Shown: positions 9,413 through 19,107 of the stretch, in pieces
Numbering within the stretch: position 1 is the first letter of the stretch
How the letters are laid out: each line of letters starts with the position of its first letter
Source of the DNA: Sinorhizobium garamanticum
Lineage (GTDB): Bacteria; Pseudomonadota; Alphaproteobacteria; Rhizobiales; Rhizobiaceae
Direction: 5' to 3'
Assembly: GCF_029892065.1 (NCBI RefSeq)
Contig: NZ_CP120374.1
Span: 62,001 to 126,000, forward strand
DNA: 64,000 bases
Made by a program: the position numbers and the translations under genes
Notes under the pieces: model-generated
Database searches by the model: none
What the model saw: the letters and a program-made list of their open reading frames with translations, nothing else
Told to the model about the DNA's origin: nothing

Positions 9413-10336
9413 ATGATCCCCTTCATCCTCCGCCGATTGGCGAGTGCGGTGCCGACGTTATTTATCGTCGTCACCATATCCTTCTTTCTGATGCGGTTTG
9501 CCCCAGGCGGCCCCTTCAATCTCGAGCGTCCTCTCCCTCCCTCCACGATGGAGAACCTGATGAGGACCTATCACCTCGATCAGCCGCTCTGGCGCCAATA
9601 CTTCATCTATCTCAGCAATGCGGTGACGGGCGACTTCGGTCCGAGCTACATCTACCACGACAACAATGTCGCGCAGCTGATCGGCAAGGGCCTGCCCTAT
9701 TCGATGGAGCTTGGTTTCTATGCTCTGCTTCTGGCCGTGATCGGCGGTGTGATCGCCGGCACGATTGCAGCCCTCCGGCAGAACAGCATCCTCGACTTCG
9801 GGATCATGGCCGTCTCGACGATTGGCGTCACCGTTCCGAACTTCGTCGTCGGTCCGGTCCTGACGCTCGTATTCGCAATCGTGCTGTCGTGGCTGCCGGC
9901 GGGCGGCTGGGGAGACGGGTCGTTCCGCTTCCTGATCCTGCCGATGATCGCGCTGGCATTGCCGCAGCTCGCCGTCTTCGCCCGGCTTACCCGCGGCTCG
10001 ATGATTGAAGCGCTCCACGCTGACCACATCCGTACCGCCAAGGCCTATGGCCTGCCGTCACGCGCGGTCGTGGTGACGCACGCGATGCGCGGCGCGATGC
10101 TTCCGGTGGTTTCCTATCTCGCACCCTGTGCGGCCGCACTCCTTACCGGTTCGGCCGTGGTGGAGACGATCTTCACCATCCCGGGCGTCGGACGCTATTT
10201 CGTACTCGGCGCAATCAACCGCGACTACACTCTGGTCATGGGCACCGTGGTCCTCATCGCCATCTTCGTCATCGTTTTCAATCTTCTGGTCGATATTCTC
10301 TACGGCCTGCTCGATCCGAGGGTTCGCCATGACTGA
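9413..10336 (+). CDS. oppB: Oligopeptide ABC transporter permease
   Basis: A 307-residue inner-membrane permease of the BPD_transp_1 family. The first helix (ILRRLASAVPTLFIVVTISFFLMRFAPGGPF) is the OppB/DppB N-terminal signature. Five further helices follow, with the EAA-type cytoplasmic loop around HIRTAKAYGLPSRAVVVTHAM (about residues 204-224) that contacts the ATPase, and a terminal LLDPRVR motif. It pairs with OppC to form the channel. The end overlaps oppC by eight bases. Confidence 0.92.
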   Translation: MIPFILRRLASAVPTLFIVVTISFFLMRFAPGGPFNLERPLPPSTMENLMRTYHLDQPLWRQYFIYLSNAVTGDFGPSYIYHDNNVAQLIGKGLPYSMELGFYALLLAVIGGVIAGTIAALRQNSILDFGIMAVSTIGVTVPNFVVGPVLTLVFAIVLSWLPAGGWGDGSFRFLILPMIALALPQLAVFARLTRGSMIEALHADHIRTAKAYGLPSRAVVVTHAMRGAMLPVVSYLAPCAAALLTGSAVVETIFTIPGVGRYFVLGAINRDYTLVMGTVVLIAIFVIVFNLLVDILYGLLDPRVRHD

Positions 10337-11459
10337 TATCGTCCACGTACCGGCGTCCACGCCGGAAACCAAGGGACGCAGCCTCTTCCAGCTCGCCGCG
10401 CTCCGCTTCCGCCGCAATCGCGCCGCCATGGCCGGTTGTGTGATGCTGGTGTTGATTGCGCTCTTCTCCTTCGTCGGACCGCTGTTCTCGCCGCACGCTT
10501 ACGACCAGGTCTTCCCGTCCTATGTCTCCATCGCTCCGAGCCTGGAGCCAAGGCCGGATGCGTCGACGCTTCAGGACGTTATGGAAGGTGTTGCCACCCG
10601 CGCCCGCGTGACGCTCAAGGAATTCGCAGTTGAGGGCGAGGGGTTCACCGCCACCGTCACCTCGGACCGGCCGATCGACCCGCGCGCGACGCGGTACTTC
10701 GACAGAGCCAACGAGTTCGAGGGCACGAAGGTCGTCGCAACCGAGGACGATGGCCGCACGCTCAAGGTCGAAGGCCAGGTGGACCGTGAATATTTCCCGT
10801 TTGGCACTGACTCGAACGGCCGCGACCTGCTCGTTCGCGTGATGCTCGGTGGACAGATTTCGATCGCCGTCGGGCTGCTCGCGAGCCTCGTCTCGCTCGG
10901 CATCGGCGTCGTCTACGGTGCGACCTCGGGCTATATCGGCGGGCGCGTCGACAATGTCATGATGCGTCTGGTCGAGATCCTCTATTCGCTGCCGTTCGTC
11001 TTCCTCGTGGTCGTGCTCGTCGTCTTCTTCGGCCGCAGCTTCATCCTGATCTTCCTGGTGATCGGCGCGGTCGAATGGCTGGACATGGCGCGTATCGTGC
11101 GGGGGCAGACGCTTGCGCTCAAACGGCGCGAGTTCGTCGGCGCAGCCCATGCGCTCGGTCTTACCGACTGGCAGATCATTCGCCGTCACATCATTCCGAA
11201 CACGATCGGCCCGGTGATCGTCTTCGTCACCGTTGTCGTGCCGAAGGTCATCCTGCTCGAAAGCTTCCTCTCCTTCCTCGGACTCGGCGTGCAGGCGCCG
11301 CTGACGAGCTGGGGCGCGCTGATCTCTGAAGGAGCAAACAACATCCAGTCGGCGCCGTGGCTGCTCATCTTCCCGGCCATCTTCTTCGTCGTCACGCTGT
11401 TTTCGCTGAATTTCGTCGGCGACGGCCTGCGCGATGCGCTCGACCCGAAGGACCGCTGA
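10329..11459 (+). CDS. oppC: Oligopeptide ABC transporter permease
   Basis: From the ATG at 10329 the protein has 376 residues, longer than the usual roughly 300. The extra length lies between the first helix (about 36-58) and the core permease domain, as a periplasmic insert of roughly 90 residues (VFPSYVSIAPSLEP to GQVDREYFPFGTDSNGRDLL). The core carries the EAA loop (REFVGAAHALGLTDWQIIRRHI) and the C-terminal LNFVGDGLRDALDP signature. It overlaps oppB by eight bases and stops one base before oppDF. A start further upstream inside oppB is open but lacks family resemblance. Confidence 0.92.
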   Translation: MTDIVHVPASTPETKGRSLFQLAALRFRRNRAAMAGCVMLVLIALFSFVGPLFSPHAYDQVFPSYVSIAPSLEPRPDASTLQDVMEGVATRARVTLKEFAVEGEGFTATVTSDRPIDPRATRYFDRANEFEGTKVVATEDDGRTLKVEGQVDREYFPFGTDSNGRDLLVRVMLGGQISIAVGLLASLVSLGIGVVYGATSGYIGGRVDNVMMRLVEILYSLPFVFLVVVLVVFFGRSFILIFLVIGAVEWLDMARIVRGQTLALKRREFVGAAHALGLTDWQIIRRHIIPNTIGPVIVFVTVVVPKVILLESFLSFLGLGVQAPLTSWGALISEGANNIQSAPWLLIFPAIFFVVTLFSLNFVGDGLRDALDPKDR

Positions 11460-11460
11460 C

Positions 11461-13062
11461 ATGGCAGACATGAAGGAATCCATTCTTACCGTCCGCGGTC
11501 TGAAGGTGGACTTTTCGACACCGGACGGTACCGTCGAGGCCGTCAAAAGCATAGATCTCGATATCCGTGCCGGCGAGACGCTGGCGGTCGTCGGCGAGTC
11601 CGGTTCCGGCAAGAGCCAGACCATGATGGGCATCATGGGACTGTTGGCGACGAACGGCACCGTGACCGGCTCGGCCCGCTATCGCGGCAAGGAGCTTGTC
11701 GGCCTTGCGCCCAAGGCATTGAACGACGTGCGCGGCTCGAAGATCACGATGATCTTCCAGGAGCCGATGACGTCGCTCGATCCGCTCTACACGATCGGGC
11801 GACAGATCGCCGAGCCGATCGTCCATCACCGCGGCGGAACATTCAAGCAGGCGCGCAAGCGGGTGCTTGAACTGTTGGAGCTCGTGGGCATTCCCGAACC
11901 GACTCGTCGCATCGACAGCTATCCGCACGAACTCTCGGGCGGTCAGCGGCAGCGCGTGATGATCGCCATGGCGCTTGCCAACGAGCCGGACATCCTGATC
12001 GCCGACGAACCGACGACCGCGCTGGATGTCACCATCCAGGCGCAGATTCTCGATCTTCTGAAGTCGCTGCAGAAGCGCTTCGGCATGGCGATCGTGCTGA
12101 TCACGCACGACCTCGGCATCGTGAAGCACTTTGCCGAGCGCGTCGCGGTGATGCGCCGGGGCGAGGTCGTCGAGCACGGCAGGACGACGGACATCTTCGA
12201 ACGGCCGAAGGCCGATTATACGAAGATGCTGCTTGCCGCCGAGCCGAGCGGACGCAAGGCCCCGCCGCCGGAAAACGCGCCGATCGTACTGGAAGGCCGC
12301 GACGTTTCGGTCGACTATTCGATCGGCGGCGGATTGTTCCTGGGCTCGACTTCGGTTTTCCGGGCCGTCGACGGCGTCAATCTGCGCCTGAGGCAAGGCC
12401 AGACGATCGGCATCGTCGGCGAATCCGGGTCGGGCAAATCGACCTTGGGCCGAGCGCTGCTGAGACTCTTGCCGAGCAAGGGACACTATCGCTTCGGCAT
12501 GACCGATATTTCCGCTTTCGACCGCGGCGCGATGCGGCCCCTGCGCCGCGAGCTCCAACTCGTGTTCCAGGATCCCTATGGCTCGTTGTCGCCGCGCCGA
12601 ACGGTCGGTGAGATCATCACCGAGGGCCTTTACGTGCACGAGCCCGATCTCAACCGGGCCGAGCGGGACCGCCGTGCGATCGCCGCACTGAAAGAAGTCG
12701 GTCTCGATCCTGCGTCGCGCAACCGCTATCCGCACGAGTTCTCGGGCGGGCAGCGCCAGCGTATTGCGATCGCCCGCGCCATAATCCTGAAACCGAAGGT
12801 CGTGATCCTCGACGAACCGACCTCGGCGCTTGACCGTTCGGTGCAAGGGCAGGTCATCGAGCTTCTGCGCGGCCTGCAGCGTTCGTATGGGCTCTCCTAC
12901 ATCTTCATCAGTCACGATCTTTCCGTCGTGAAGGCGATGTCGGATTATGTGATTGTTATGAAGAACGGCCGCATCGTCGAGGAGGGCGAAACGGACGCGA
13001 TCTTCGAGGCGCCGAAGGAGCCTTATACCAAGACGCTGATCGGCGCCGCCTTCAACGTCTGA
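11461..13062 (+). CDS. Oligopeptide ABC transporter, fused dual ATPase (OppD-OppF)
   Basis: One polypeptide of about 533 residues carries both ATPase halves that are separate OppD and OppF proteins in E. coli. Half one: Walker [10 protein letters not shown] at 45-53, signature LSGGQRQRV and Walker [13 protein letters not shown]. Half two: Walker [10 protein letters not shown] at about 320-328, signature FSGGQRQRI and Walker [13 protein letters not shown]. Each half has the H-loop His (VLITHD, IFISHD) and the oligopeptide-transporter C-terminal extension. It powers uptake through OppBC. A hairpin terminator follows at 13080. Confidence 0.92.
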   Translation: MADMKESILTVRGLKVDFSTPDGTVEAVKSIDLDIRAGETLAVVGESGSGKSQTMMGIMGLLATNGTVTGSARYRGKELVGLAPKALNDVRGSKITMIFQEPMTSLDPLYTIGRQIAEPIVHHRGGTFKQARKRVLELLELVGIPEPTRRIDSYPHELSGGQRQRVMIAMALANEPDILIADEPTTALDVTIQAQILDLLKSLQKRFGMAIVLITHDLGIVKHFAERVAVMRRGEVVEHGRTTDIFERPKADYTKMLLAAEPSGRKAPPPENAPIVLEGRDVSVDYSIGGGLFLGSTSVFRAVDGVNLRLRQGQTIGIVGESGSGKSTLGRALLRLLPSKGHYRFGMTDISAFDRGAMRPLRRELQLVFQDPYGSLSPRRTVGEIITEGLYVHEPDLNRAERDRRAIAALKEVGLDPASRNRYPHEFSGGQRQRIAIARAIILKPKVVILDEPTSALDRSVQGQVIELLRGLQRSYGLSYIFISHDLSVVKAMSDYVIVMKNGRIVEEGETDAIFEAPKEPYTKTLIGAAFNV

Positions 13063-13079
13063 GATCCGCAGCTTGAACG

Positions 13080-13106
13080 GCAGAGACGCGGCACTCGCGT
13101 CTCTGC
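13080..13106 (+). terminator. Candidate terminator of the opp operon
   Basis: A perfect 11-bp stem (GCAGAGACGCG at 13080-13090, complement 13096-13106) with a 5-base loop lies 17 bases after the oppDF stop. The downstream tract TCCTATCG is not a clean U-run, so termination may be partial. Confidence 0.6.
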
Positions 13107-13320
13107 TCCTATCGCGCCATTTCGACGGGTGGTCGCGAGGCCATTCTCATCAAGTGCGACGGCAAACAGACCGCCGTGCAGGCAGCCAAGAGCCAATCCG
13201 GAAATTTTCCGCCCGAAGGCCGACGGTCCCCCGGTTCCCATGGCTTGCCCGGGTCAGGAACCATCCTTGCCTTGTCCGAGTTTTCAATAATGTCGGAGCA
13301 TTCGGTTTCAAGAGAACTCG

Positions 13321-14709
13321 ATGCCGCGGGTTGTCCCTGCGGAAATTTCGACGAGAAAGGCGATGGATTTCCTAGAAGCGGTCAACGCCGCCGTATCTTG
13401 GCTGCAGACTGTCGTTCTCAATGAGTGGACGGTCTATCAGTGCGTCGTGATTGCAACCGGTTACCTGGTTTGCGGGTTCCTGGCAAAACGGATAGAGCCG
13501 GCATTGGAAAGCCGCGCCCGCACCATCAAGGGAAATCCCGATCTGCTCCGCGTCATCATCGCCTTCATGCGGCGGCTGCGGTGGCTTTTCCTGATTGCGT
13601 GGCTGTGGATCGCGGACGTCGTTTTGCTGCGATTTGGATGGCCTTCTTACCGGTGGCTGGTGGCCACAGCTCTTACGCTCGTGGCGGCGTGGTTTGTGAT
13701 CGCGGTGCTCACGCGCATTATCAGAAACCAAATGCTCGCAAGGGTCGTGGCGGTTGCCGGCTGGCTCTACTTTGCACTTTACGCCCTTGGACTGGATGGG
13801 ACGATCCTGACAGCCCTTGACGGCATTGCCGTTAATCTCGGCGCTGCCCGTCTTTCGATGTTGCTGGTCCTGAAAGCCATCATCCTTTCTGCCGCGCTGA
13901 TCTGGCTGGCTGTCCTGATCGGCAACATGTCGTCCCACTGGTTACAGAAGTCCGCGGATCTCACGCCATCGCTCAAGGTCCTCATCAGCAAACTCATCAA
14001 GATCAGCTTGATCGGAATAGCGGGCGCTATCGCCCTATCTGCAACGGGCATTGACCTGACGGCCCTCACGGTCTTTTCGGGTGCCGTCGGCGTCGGCATC
14101 GGTTTCGGCCTGCAGAAGGTGGTCTCTAATTTCATTTCCGGAATCATCATCCTTCTCGACAAGTCGATCAAACCGGGCGACACGATTACGCTTGGAGAAA
14201 CCTTCGGCGCGATCCGCGACCTACGCTCCCGCTTCGTCTCCGTCATCACGAGAGATGGAAAGGAATACCTCATCCCGAACGAAGATTTTATTTCCCAGCA
14301 GGTCGTGAACTGGTCCTTCTCCAGCGAGTATGTCCGCATCGAGGTCGATTTTGGGACGTCGTACGACAGCGACCCGCACGAGGTTGCGCGCATTGCAGTT
14401 GAGGCTGCGAAAGCAATCCCGCGGGTTGCCAGTGCCTACGCCCAGCCGGTCTGTTGGATGACCGCATTCGGGTCATCGTCGCTCGATTTCAAACTGAGAT
14501 TCTGGATTTCCGATCCGAGCAACGGGCTGACGAACGTCCGTGGCGAGGTCCTCATGGCATTGTGGGATGCGTTCAAGAAGGCCGGTATTTCAATACCGTA
14601 CCCGCATCGTGAGATCATCATGAAGACACCTGTCGAGGTCGTGGATTCACTTGAACGCGGCGAAGAGATGCCGAGCGCCCCAGCGCCCGCATCCCGTTCC
14701 AACGTGTGA
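13321..14709 (+). CDS. MscS-family mechanosensitive ion channel protein
   Basis: An inner-membrane protein of up to 462 residues. About five hydrophobic helices occupy the first 250 residues, followed by the MscS core: the pore-lining TM3 region GVGIGFGLQKVVSNFISGIIILLD, then the beta domain beginning KPGDTITLGETFGAIRDLRSRF, and an alpha/beta C-terminal domain. It would release solutes on hypo-osmotic shock. It is larger than E. coli MscS because of extra N-terminal helices, like the YnaI/YbdG type. The start is uncertain: an internal ATG at 13363 (MDFLEAVN) is preceded by GAGAAAGG and may be the real one. It converges with the DctD-like gene, with only six bases between their stops. Confidence 0.88.
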   Translation: MPRVVPAEISTRKAMDFLEAVNAAVSWLQTVVLNEWTVYQCVVIATGYLVCGFLAKRIEPALESRARTIKGNPDLLRVIIAFMRRLRWLFLIAWLWIADVVLLRFGWPSYRWLVATALTLVAAWFVIAVLTRIIRNQMLARVVAVAGWLYFALYALGLDGTILTALDGIAVNLGAARLSMLLVLKAIILSAALIWLAVLIGNMSSHWLQKSADLTPSLKVLISKLIKISLIGIAGAIALSATGIDLTALTVFSGAVGVGIGFGLQKVVSNFISGIIILLDKSIKPGDTITLGETFGAIRDLRSRFVSVITRDGKEYLIPNEDFISQQVVNWSFSSEYVRIEVDFGTSYDSDPHEVARIAVEAAKAIPRVASAYAQPVCWMTAFGSSSLDFKLRFWISDPSNGLTNVRGEVLMALWDAFKKAGISIPYPHREIIMKTPVEVVDSLERGEEMPSAPAPASRSNV

Positions 14710-14715
14710 GGGTCA

Positions 14716-16080
14716 TCACGTGTCGTCGTCGCGTTGTGCCTCTGCCCCCAGAAGCCTCTTGTCGAGCCCGAACTTCTGCATCTTCTCATAGAGCGTCTTG
14801 CGCGAGATCCCGAAAGACTCGTAGACGGGCTTCAGTGCCCCGCCATGGGCCGCAAGCGCGCTGGCGATAAGGCTCTTTTCGAAGGCCGCAACCTTGTCGG
14901 CGAGACGCGCGCCGTTCGGTCGCGCGGAAGTAGCGTCGTCCTGTTCGGCTTCGAGCCCGAGCACGAACCGTTCGGCTGCGTTTCGAAGTTCGCGAACGTT
15001 GCCTGGCCAGTCGCGTTCCGCGATTTCCGAAGCCAGAGCAGGGGAAATCTCGACGTCATCGCGGCCGTAGCGCGCGGCGGATTCGCGCACCAGCTGCATG
15101 AAAAGCAGCGGTATGTCGGAACGGCGTTGGGCAAGCGGCGGCACACGCAGCGTCGCGACGTTCAACCGATAGAGCAGATCGGCGCGGAAACGGCCGGCGG
15201 CAACCTCCCGCTCCAGATCGACCTTGCTGGTGGCGACGAAGCGCACGTCGAGCGGCACGATTTCATTGGAGCCGAGCCGGGTTATGACCCGTTCCTGCAG
15301 CACGCGCAGGAACTTTGCCTGGAGGTCGAAGGGCATGGAGCCGATCTCGTCGAGCAGGATGGTGCCGCCGCGCCCGTGCTCAAACTTGCCGTAGCGCGGT
15401 CGCAACGCGCCCGGAAACGCGCCTGCCTCATGCCCGAAAAGCTCGCTCTCGATCAGAGTCTCCGGAAGGGCGGCACAATTGATGGCGATGAAGGGGCTGT
15501 TGGCGCGACTGCTCAAGTCATGGAGTGCGCGCGCCACGACCTCTTTGCCGACACCCGTTTCGCCGATGATCAGTGTATCAGCGTCGGACGCACCGATGGC
15601 GCGGACCTTGTAACGCAGGTCGACCATCGCCTGGCTTCGCCCCGGCAGCCGTTGCTCGATGTCGTCGCGCTTTCCGGCAACCGCTCGGAGGCGCCGGTTT
15701 TCAAGCACGAGGCCGCGCCACTCGAGCGCGCGGCGGATGGTGCCGGCGAGCGTTTGCGCCGTGAAGGGCTTTTCGACGAAATCGTAGGCGCCTTCGCGCA
15801 TCGCCCGCACGGCGAGTTGGACGTCGCCATGGCCGGTCACGAGGATCACCGGGACCTCGGCGTCGATCTCGCGGATACGCTGCAGAAAGGTCATGCCATC
15901 CATGCCCGGCATACGAATGTCGCTGATCACCACGCCGGAAAAGCTGAAACCGATGAACTCGAGCGCGTGTTCGGCACTGGCGAATGTATCGACGCGAAAA
16001 CCTGCAAGCTCGAGCGCCTGGGCGCTCGAATGGCGAAGTTCCTCTTCGTCGTCGACGAGCAGGACACGGCTCTCGGTCAT
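14716..16080 (-). CDS. dctD: DctD-type sigma-54 response regulator with altered GAFTGA loop
   Basis: 454 residues in three domains: a receiver (DDEEEL acidic pocket, phospho-acceptor Asp in VVISDIRMPGMDG near 54, KPF near 105), an AAA+ domain (Walker A GETGVGKE, Walker B GTILLDEI) and a C-terminal Fis-type HTH (ISRKTLYEKMQKFGL). This is the architecture of DctD, which activates sigma-54 promoters, typically of the dicarboxylate carrier dctA. The sigma-54-contacting loop reads GAFPGA rather than GAFTGA (codons at 15406-15423). The gene overlaps the sensor kinase by four bases. No dctA lies nearby, so the target genes are not evident and another ligand or regulon is possible. Confidence 0.85.
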   Translation of the reverse strand: MTESRVLLVDDEEELRHSSAQALELAGFRVDTFASAEHALEFIGFSFSGVVISDIRMPGMDGMTFLQRIREIDAEVPVILVTGHGDVQLAVRAMREGAYDFVEKPFTAQTLAGTIRRALEWRGLVLENRRLRAVAGKRDDIEQRLPGRSQAMVDLRYKVRAIGASDADTLIIGETGVGKEVVARALHDLSSRANSPFIAINCAALPETLIESELFGHEAGAFPGALRPRYGKFEHGRGGTILLDEIGSMPFDLQAKFLRVLQERVITRLGSNEIVPLDVRFVATSKVDLEREVAAGRFRADLLYRLNVATLRVPPLAQRRSDIPLLFMQLVRESAARYGRDDVEISPALASEIAERDWPGNVRELRNAAERFVLGLEAEQDDATSARPNGARLADKVAAFEKSLIASALAAHGGALKPVYESFGISRKTLYEKMQKFGLDKRLLGAEAQRDDDT

Positions 16081-17927
16081 TCGGCGGCCTCACGCCCGGT
16101 CTGGCTGACGGCCGCAAGTTCGATGCGAAACACGGCACCTCCTTCTGGGTGGTTCGTAACGGTCAGGTTGCCGCCGAAATCCTTGACGATGTTGTAGGAG
16201 ATAGAAAGTCCGAGGCCGAGCCCCTTGCCGATACCCTTGGTGCTGAAGAACGGATCGAAGATGCGCTCGGTGATGGCAGATGCCACACCTGGTCCGCGGT
16301 CGCGGACTGTAACCACCACCTTGTCGCCTTCGCGGCAGGCGTTGACCGAAATCACACGATCATCGAGGCCCTCGACCGCGTCGACTGCGTTGGAGATAAC
16401 GTTGACGAGCACCTGCTGAAGCCGGACAGATCCCGCCCGGACAACAAGCGGCACGTCACCGAGATCGAAGTTCACGGCGGCGTCTGCCGCCTTGATACGG
16501 GCGGCAACGATTTCCATCGTGTCCCGCATCACCTCGTCAAGAGCCACAGGACCAAGCTTCTCATTGGGCTTGCGCGCAAAATTGCGCAGATGCCGGCTGA
16601 TGGACGCCATACGGTCGATGAGGCCGGAAATGCGCCTGACATTGTCGCTTGCCTCGGTCGTGCGCCCCCGCTCGATCAAGAGAGCAGCACTGTCGGCATA
16701 GGTCTTGGCGGCGGCAAGCGGCTGGTTGAATTCATGCGAGAGGGCTGCCGACATCTGGCCGAGGCCGGCGAGCTTACCCGCCTGAATGAGGTCTGCCTGG
16801 GTCTGGCGCAATTGCTGCTCGGTCAGTCTCCGCTCGGCGATCTCCTCCTCGATCTGGGCATTGACCCGCGCGAGATCGGCAGTGCGCTCTTCGACCCGGC
16901 GCTCAAGCTCGCTTTGGGCTTGCGCCTGCATCTGCAGGCGCTCCCTGAGACGCGCGCGGCGCTGCCAGAGGACCGCAACTGCAAGACCGGCAAGCCCGCA
17001 AAGCAGCATCGCGGCGGCGACCGCGGTGAGCGCCTGTGTCTTGACCGACGCTGTGTCGATCAGGACGTTCACCGTCCAATCGGCTTCCGGCATATATTGC
17101 GAAAGAACGAGGTATTCACGGCTCGCGTCACCGGTCGCAATCCGCATCAATTGGTGATCGAAAAGCGTGCTGCGCGACACCGGCAGCGGACGGAGAACGG
17201 CATTTGCATAGCGGCGCGAGGCCTCGGTGCGCGAGAGGCGGTCGGGCGTGAGCGGCAGAATACTCGCATAGAGCCATTCCGGACTGCCGCTCATGAAGAT
17301 GATGCCTTCGGGATCGGAGACGAAAAGCTTGTACTCGCCTCCCTGCCAGGAAGCCTCGATCGTCTCTATATCGACCTTGAAGACAATGACGCCGCGGATT
17401 TCATCGCCGATGCGGATCGGCGAGCCGAAATAATAGCCGCGCTTGAGCGACGTTGTGCCGAGCGCATAGAACCGGGACTGCATGCCCTTCAAGGCATCCT
17501 GGAAATAGGGGCGATAGCTGAAATTCTGCCCGACGAAGCTTGCAGGGCCGTCGTAGTTGCTTGCCGCGATCGTGTCGCCACCCGGTGTGATGACATAGAT
17601 GTCCGAGGACCTGAGGAGCGCGTTGATTTCCTTCAGGTAGGCGTTGACGCTCTCGCGGAGCCGCCGATCCTGCGGCCGCGTGGCCAGTTCCTTGACGTCA
17701 TCGTGGTCGGCAATCAGGGCCGGAAGCGCCTGGTAGCGATTGAGGTGGCCGCTCAAGGCGGAGACGGCAAGCCGCAGTGTCGTGGTCGCCTGCGCCGAAG
17801 CCTCCTGCATATAACGGCGCATGGCGACAGCATTGCCCTGCCAGGCAACGGGCACGGCGATGAGCGGCAGCAGGCAGAGCGCAAGCACAAGACGATATCT
17901 CACGGAATGCCCGGCTCCTCCTCCCAT
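16077..17927 (-). CDS. dctB: DctB-type sensor histidine kinase
   Basis: 616 residues. A TM helix at about 10-28, then a roughly 270-residue periplasmic double-Cache sensor with the DctB-like stretch SYRPYFQDALKGMQSRFYALG and RGYYF, and a second TM near 315-335. A coiled coil (residues about 350-390) leads into the HisKA domain with the phospho-accepting His in SALSHEFNQPLAAAK. The ATPase domain has NVISNAVDAV (N box), DRGPGV and GLGLGLSIS (G boxes). The sensor resembles C4-dicarboxylate sensors. A GTG at 17906 preceded by GGAGGAGGAG is an alternative start. It is co-transcribed with the DctD-type regulator. Confidence 0.87.
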   Translation of the reverse strand: MGGGAGHSVRYRLVLALCLLPLIAVPVAWQGNAVAMRRYMQEASAQATTTLRLAVSALSGHLNRYQALPALIADHDDVKELATRPQDRRLRESVNAYLKEINALLRSSDIYVITPGGDTIAASNYDGPASFVGQNFSYRPYFQDALKGMQSRFYALGTTSLKRGYYFGSPIRIGDEIRGVIVFKVDIETIEASWQGGEYKLFVSDPEGIIFMSGSPEWLYASILPLTPDRLSRTEASRRYANAVLRPLPVSRSTLFDHQLMRIATGDASREYLVLSQYMPEADWTVNVLIDTASVKTQALTAVAAAMLLCGLAGLAVAVLWQRRARLRERLQMQAQAQSELERRVEERTADLARVNAQIEEEIAERRLTEQQLRQTQADLIQAGKLAGLGQMSAALSHEFNQPLAAAKTYADSAALLIERGRTTEASDNVRRISGLIDRMASISRHLRNFARKPNEKLGPVALDEVMRDTMEIVAARIKAADAAVNFDLGDVPLVVRAGSVRLQQVLVNVISNAVDAVEGLDDRVISVNACREGDKVVVTVRDRGPGVASAITERIFDPFFSTKGIGKGLGLGLSISYNIVKDFGGNLTVTNHPEGGAVFRIELAAVSQTGREAAE

Positions 17928-18028
17928 GCGTTCCCCCTCGGATGACCGATTTAATCGATCGTAGGGGGCAGCTCAACCGGTGGCAAGTCACGCATAGCAG
18001 TCGATTTTTCTCAACGAGAAGCCAGGCG

Positions 18029-18047
18029 TGTCAACGCAGCGTTGACA
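18029..18047. promoter_or_regulatory. Perfect 19-bp palindrome in the dctB/glyoxalase divergent promoter region
   Basis: TGTCAACGC-A-GCGTTGACA is a perfect 9-bp inverted repeat around a central A, about 100 bases before the dioxygenase/glyoxalase start. The right arm contains TTGACA, a possible -35 box. It looks like a dimeric repressor operator; the regulator is not identifiable here. Confidence 0.5.
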
Positions 18048-18145
18048 ATGCGTTTGTCCGTGTCAGCCTTTCGCAAAGGAAGGGAAGAGCGCATCTATAC
18101 GCCATCAACGAGCCCGGTTGGAGACGGGCGGAAAGGAATCTGACA

Positions 18146-19078
18146 ATGCTCGATCAGATCAAGGGCCTGCATCACGTCACCTCAATGGCGGACGACGCCC
18201 TGACCAACAACCAGTTCTTCACCAACACGCTCGGCTTGCGCCGCGTCAAGAAGACCGTGAACTTCGATTCACCGGACGTCTACCACCTCTATTATGGTGA
18301 CGAGATCGGCACACCCGGCACCGTAATGACCTATTTCCCGTTTCCCCAGATGCCGCGCGGCCGCGCCGGCACGGGGGAGGTCGGAACGACGGTCTTCGCT
18401 GTCCCGGCCGGTTCGCTCGGTTTCTGGCGGGATCGTTTGAGCAATCTTGGCGTCACGGGCCTCAAGGACGAGGAAACCTTCGGCGAGAAGCGCTTGAACT
18501 TTGCCGGCCCGGACGGCGACGGTTTCGCTCTGGTCGAAGTGAAGGATGATCCGCGCGCCCCGTGGACCGAGGGCGGCATTGCCGCCGATAACGCGATCCG
18601 TGGCTTCCATTCGGTCGCCATGCGGTTGCGCGATGAGGGTGCCACTTCCGAACTGCTCAAGTTCATGGGCTACCAGGAGCTCGACCGCAAGGATGGCGTC
18701 ACCCGGCTGATCGTGCCGGGCGGCAACGGCGCAAGCCTCGTCGACCTCGAAACGCTGCCGAACGTCAATCGCGCCGCGCAGGGCGCCGGCTCCGTGCACC
18801 ATGTCGCCTTCGCGGTCGACAATCGCGAAAAGCAGCTGGAAGTGCGCAAAGCCCTGATGGACACTGGCTATCATGTCACTCCGGTCATCGATCGCGACTA
18901 CTTCTGGGCGATCTATTTCCGGACGCCGGGTGGGGTGCTCTTCGAGATCGCCACGAACGAGCCCGGCTTTGACCGTGACGAGGAGATTGCCCATCTCGGC
19001 GAGGCGCTGAAGCTGCCGCAGCAGCACAAGCACCTCCGCCCCATCCTGGAAAGCCACCTGCAGAAGCTGGAAGCATAG
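18146..19078 (+). CDS. Ring-cleaving dioxygenase of the glyoxalase/VOC superfamily (MhqO/LinE-like)
   Basis: 310 residues from the ATG at 18146. Two tandem VOC modules are visible: the first begins LDQIKGLHHVTSMADDALTNNQFFTNTLGLR, the second near residue 150 with IRGFHSVAMRLRD. Metal ligands expected from the family are the His of GLHHVTS, the second-module His in GSVHHVAFAV, and a Glu in VLFEIATNEPGF near residue 270. The family includes MhqO/MhqA hydroquinone dioxygenases used in quinone detoxification. It is followed after 120 bases by a MhqD-like hydrolase, a pairing known from Bacillus quinone-response operons, so a role against quinones or electrophiles is inferred. Confidence 0.85.
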   Translation: MLDQIKGLHHVTSMADDALTNNQFFTNTLGLRRVKKTVNFDSPDVYHLYYGDEIGTPGTVMTYFPFPQMPRGRAGTGEVGTTVFAVPAGSLGFWRDRLSNLGVTGLKDEETFGEKRLNFAGPDGDGFALVEVKDDPRAPWTEGGIAADNAIRGFHSVAMRLRDEGATSELLKFMGYQELDRKDGVTRLIVPGGNGASLVDLETLPNVNRAAQGAGSVHHVAFAVDNREKQLEVRKALMDTGYHVTPVIDRDYFWAIYFRTPGGVLFEIATNEPGFDRDEEIAHLGEALKLPQQHKHLRPILESHLQKLEA

Positions 19079-19107
19079 ACTTCCAGTAGCTCTGCGGCCG
19101 AGGTTTC

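Noticed and set aside
14734..16197. 487-codon plus-strand frame opposite the DctD-like gene
   Set aside because: Antisense to a gene with complete receiver, AAA+ and HTH motifs; the composition is that of a shadow.
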